A DNA stretch of 64,000 bases from Mesobacillus sp. AQ2 (GTDB lineage: Bacteria > Bacillota > Bacilli > Bacillales > Cytobacillaceae). The notes beneath the pieces were generated by a model that was given only the letters and a program-made list of their open reading frames with translations, made no database searches and was not told where the DNA came from. The translations under genes were made by a program, and so were the position numbers. The stretch covers positions 3,911,501 to 3,975,500 of the forward strand of contig NZ_CP126080.1 of NCBI RefSeq assembly GCF_030122805.1, written 5' to 3'. This document shows, one piece after another, positions 62,806 through 64,000 of this stretch. Position 1 is the first letter of the stretch; every line of letters starts with the position of its first letter.

Positions 62806-63913
62806 AACAGGCATTCTTGCTATTGTCACCCTTCTGTTGCTTAGTGCCTGCTGGGATCAGCATTTATTGAAGGATGTAAAATTATTCATGGCGGCCAGCT
62901 TCGATTTGACTCCTGACGGAAAAATACTCGATGAGCTTACTTCCCCAATCATAAAAAAGAATCAAGAGGGAGGAGGGGTCAGCGGATATACCATCAGTTC
63001 TGGCCTCGGAAATACACCAAGAGAGGCACGGGCGGACATAGACAGAAAATCGGAAAAGGTCTTTGATGCATCCAAACTAAGGGTGTTAATCATAGGGAAT
63101 GAGCTCGCAAAAAAGGATATCTATTCTGTACTTGATTTATTCTATCGGGATCCCAAGAGTGCTCTAAGCGCCAAAGTAGTCGTAGCCGAGGGGATGGGTA
63201 AGGATTTGCTGCGAATAAATATTGAAGAGGAGAAGGCCAGTTCATATTTCTATGATTTATTAGAGAGCCAGGAAATCGCTTCCCTCATTCCAGCCGAAAA
63301 CATTCAATCGATCTGCGCGGAGATGTTTGATCCAGGAGAAGATTTCGTTTTGCCTTTCCTTCGTCCATCAGAAGACAGGAAAGCCGCCAGTGTTGAGGGT
63401 ATCGCCTTATTTAACGATAGGAAATTCACTGGTCGGGTACTTACCGGGGACGAGGCGGTTATTTTCCTATTGCTTGACGGCAATTCAGGAAAGTCACCAA
63501 AATTCACAAAAAGAATATCTGAAGGTGAAAGTTTCAAGCCGCCACATTTTGTTTCTTTTACCGTAAAAAAAGCAAAGGAAACATTAGAGGTAAAAGTGAA
63601 GAACAATCGGGCTATTGCGAATATACATTTAAAGTTAAAAATTGATATCACCGACTACGTTAAGAACCATTTATACAATAAGCAGGAAATTACAAAATTG
63701 AACAATAAACTATCTGAGATGCTGACCAATGATGCAGCAGCCACTATTAAAACTCTTCAGGAAGCAAATAGTGATAGTTTAGGGATTGGCAGAAGACTGA
63801 TTGCGCAATACCCCGACTATTGGAAGCATGTGGATTGGATAAAGGAATATCCAAACGTGGTCATAACTCCAAAAGTCGTTGTAGAAATTGTCGGACATGG
63901 AATCATAGAATAA
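62789..63913 (+). CDS. Spore germinant receptor subunit C (GerC family lipoprotein)
   Basis: A 374-residue lipoprotein. ATG 62789 follows GGAGGT by 7 bp and opens a signal peptide with lipobox LLSAC, followed by WDQHLLKDVKLFMAA. The mature domain shows the GerC pattern SEKVFDASKLRVLIIGNELA and VEGIALFNDRKFTGRVLTGDE. Overlaps gene B by 17 bp. Completes an intact A-B-C receptor. Confidence 0.93.
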   Translation: MTRILKTGILAIVTLLLLSACWDQHLLKDVKLFMAASFDLTPDGKILDELTSPIIKKNQEGGGVSGYTISSGLGNTPREARADIDRKSEKVFDASKLRVLIIGNELAKKDIYSVLDLFYRDPKSALSAKVVVAEGMGKDLLRINIEEEKASSYFYDLLESQEIASLIPAENIQSICAEMFDPGEDFVLPFLRPSEDRKAASVEGIALFNDRKFTGRVLTGDEAVIFLLLDGNSGKSPKFTKRISEGESFKPPHFVSFTVKKAKETLEVKVKNNRAIANIHLKLKIDITDYVKNHLYNKQEITKLNNKLSEMLTNDAAATIKTLQEANSDSLGIGRRLIAQYPDYWKHVDWIKEYPNVVITPKVVVEIVGHGIIE

Positions 63914-63932
63914 ACTTGATTTCAACCAAACA

Positions 63933-63986
63933 AAATACTCCTATTGAGCTTCCAAATCTAAAGAAGATCAATAAGGAGTATTTTTT
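63933..63986 (+). terminator. Terminator of the germinant receptor operon
   Basis: AAATACTCCTATTGA / TCAATAAGGAGTATT, a 15-bp stem with one bulge, followed by TTTT. Confidence 0.85.
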
Positions 63987-64000
63987 AAGTTAAACCTGGC

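Overview
The window looks like a chromosomal segment of a spore-forming member of the Bacillaceae. Evidence for this is a GerA/GerB/GerC-type germinant receptor operon, a PAS-PAS sporulation-type histidine kinase, a bd oxidase with a CydS-like third subunit, S-box and RFN riboswitches of Bacillus type, strong AGGAGG ribosome binding sites and many TTG/GTG starts. A genus such as Mesobacillus, Neobacillus or Cytobacillus is only a guess. There is no rRNA, tRNA, prophage, complete insertion sequence or CRISPR array.

Layout. 1-0.4 kb: truncated aldo/keto reductase. 0.9-18.7 kb, all on the minus strand: a beta-glucan (laminarin-type) utilisation locus. It has an ABC importer (two permeases and a lipoprotein binding protein, no ATPase of its own) behind a perfect cre-like site. 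Next come a YesM/YesN-type two-component system and five glycoside hydrolases or phosphorylases: intracellular GH16, GH1, a GH94/GH149/GH161-type phosphorylase, GH30, and secreted GH16 with four CBM4/9-like modules. The secreted GH16 would cut the polymer and the importer would bring in oligosaccharides. GH30, GH16, GH1 and the phosphorylase would finish degradation in the cytoplasm. 18.9-20.8 kb: a ZIP metal transporter and methionine aminopeptidase. 20.9-25.9 kb: two complete SAM-I riboswitches in series ahead of metNIQ, then an M20 amidohydrolase. 26-32.8 kb: BrnQ and small or poorly known proteins. 32.8-35.4 kb: cydA-cydB-cydS. 35.6-41 kb: PAP2 phosphatase, an unknown protein, a SET protein, a sensor kinase and hemY. 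41.4-45 kb: an ABC-2 exporter with a TetR regulator. 45-48 kb: kynUAB, tryptophan to anthranilate. 48-55.8 kb: a DoxX-like membrane protein, a CAP protein, subtilisin, ZupT, a PrsA-like foldase and HtrA. 55.9-59.7 kb: ribDE-BA-H under an FMN riboswitch. 59.7-64 kb: CsoR and the germinant receptor operon.

The most unusual structure is non-coding. Short tandem arrays lie just downstream of stop codons at six sites (0.73, 10.88, 23.88, 41.3, 44.08 and 50.46 kb). Their sequences differ, but spacing within each is very strict. Two unrelated arrays (9 and 13 units) both have a 52-bp period and both carry a palindrome per unit. One has an exact 21-bp period over nine units. The others run at 20-21 bp. 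These periods are about five and about two turns of B-DNA, so each unit would face the same side of the helix. I know of no description of this class, but I could not search for one.

Other points worth following: a 44-bp promoter/operator segment duplicated upstream of hemY; a PAS kinase whose domain begins upstream of any ATG/GTG/TTG, suggesting an ATT start; a perfect Rex/Fnr-type palindrome at 49.15 kb; paired operators at tetR and zupT; and several small genes with strong ribosome binding sites that are easily missed.
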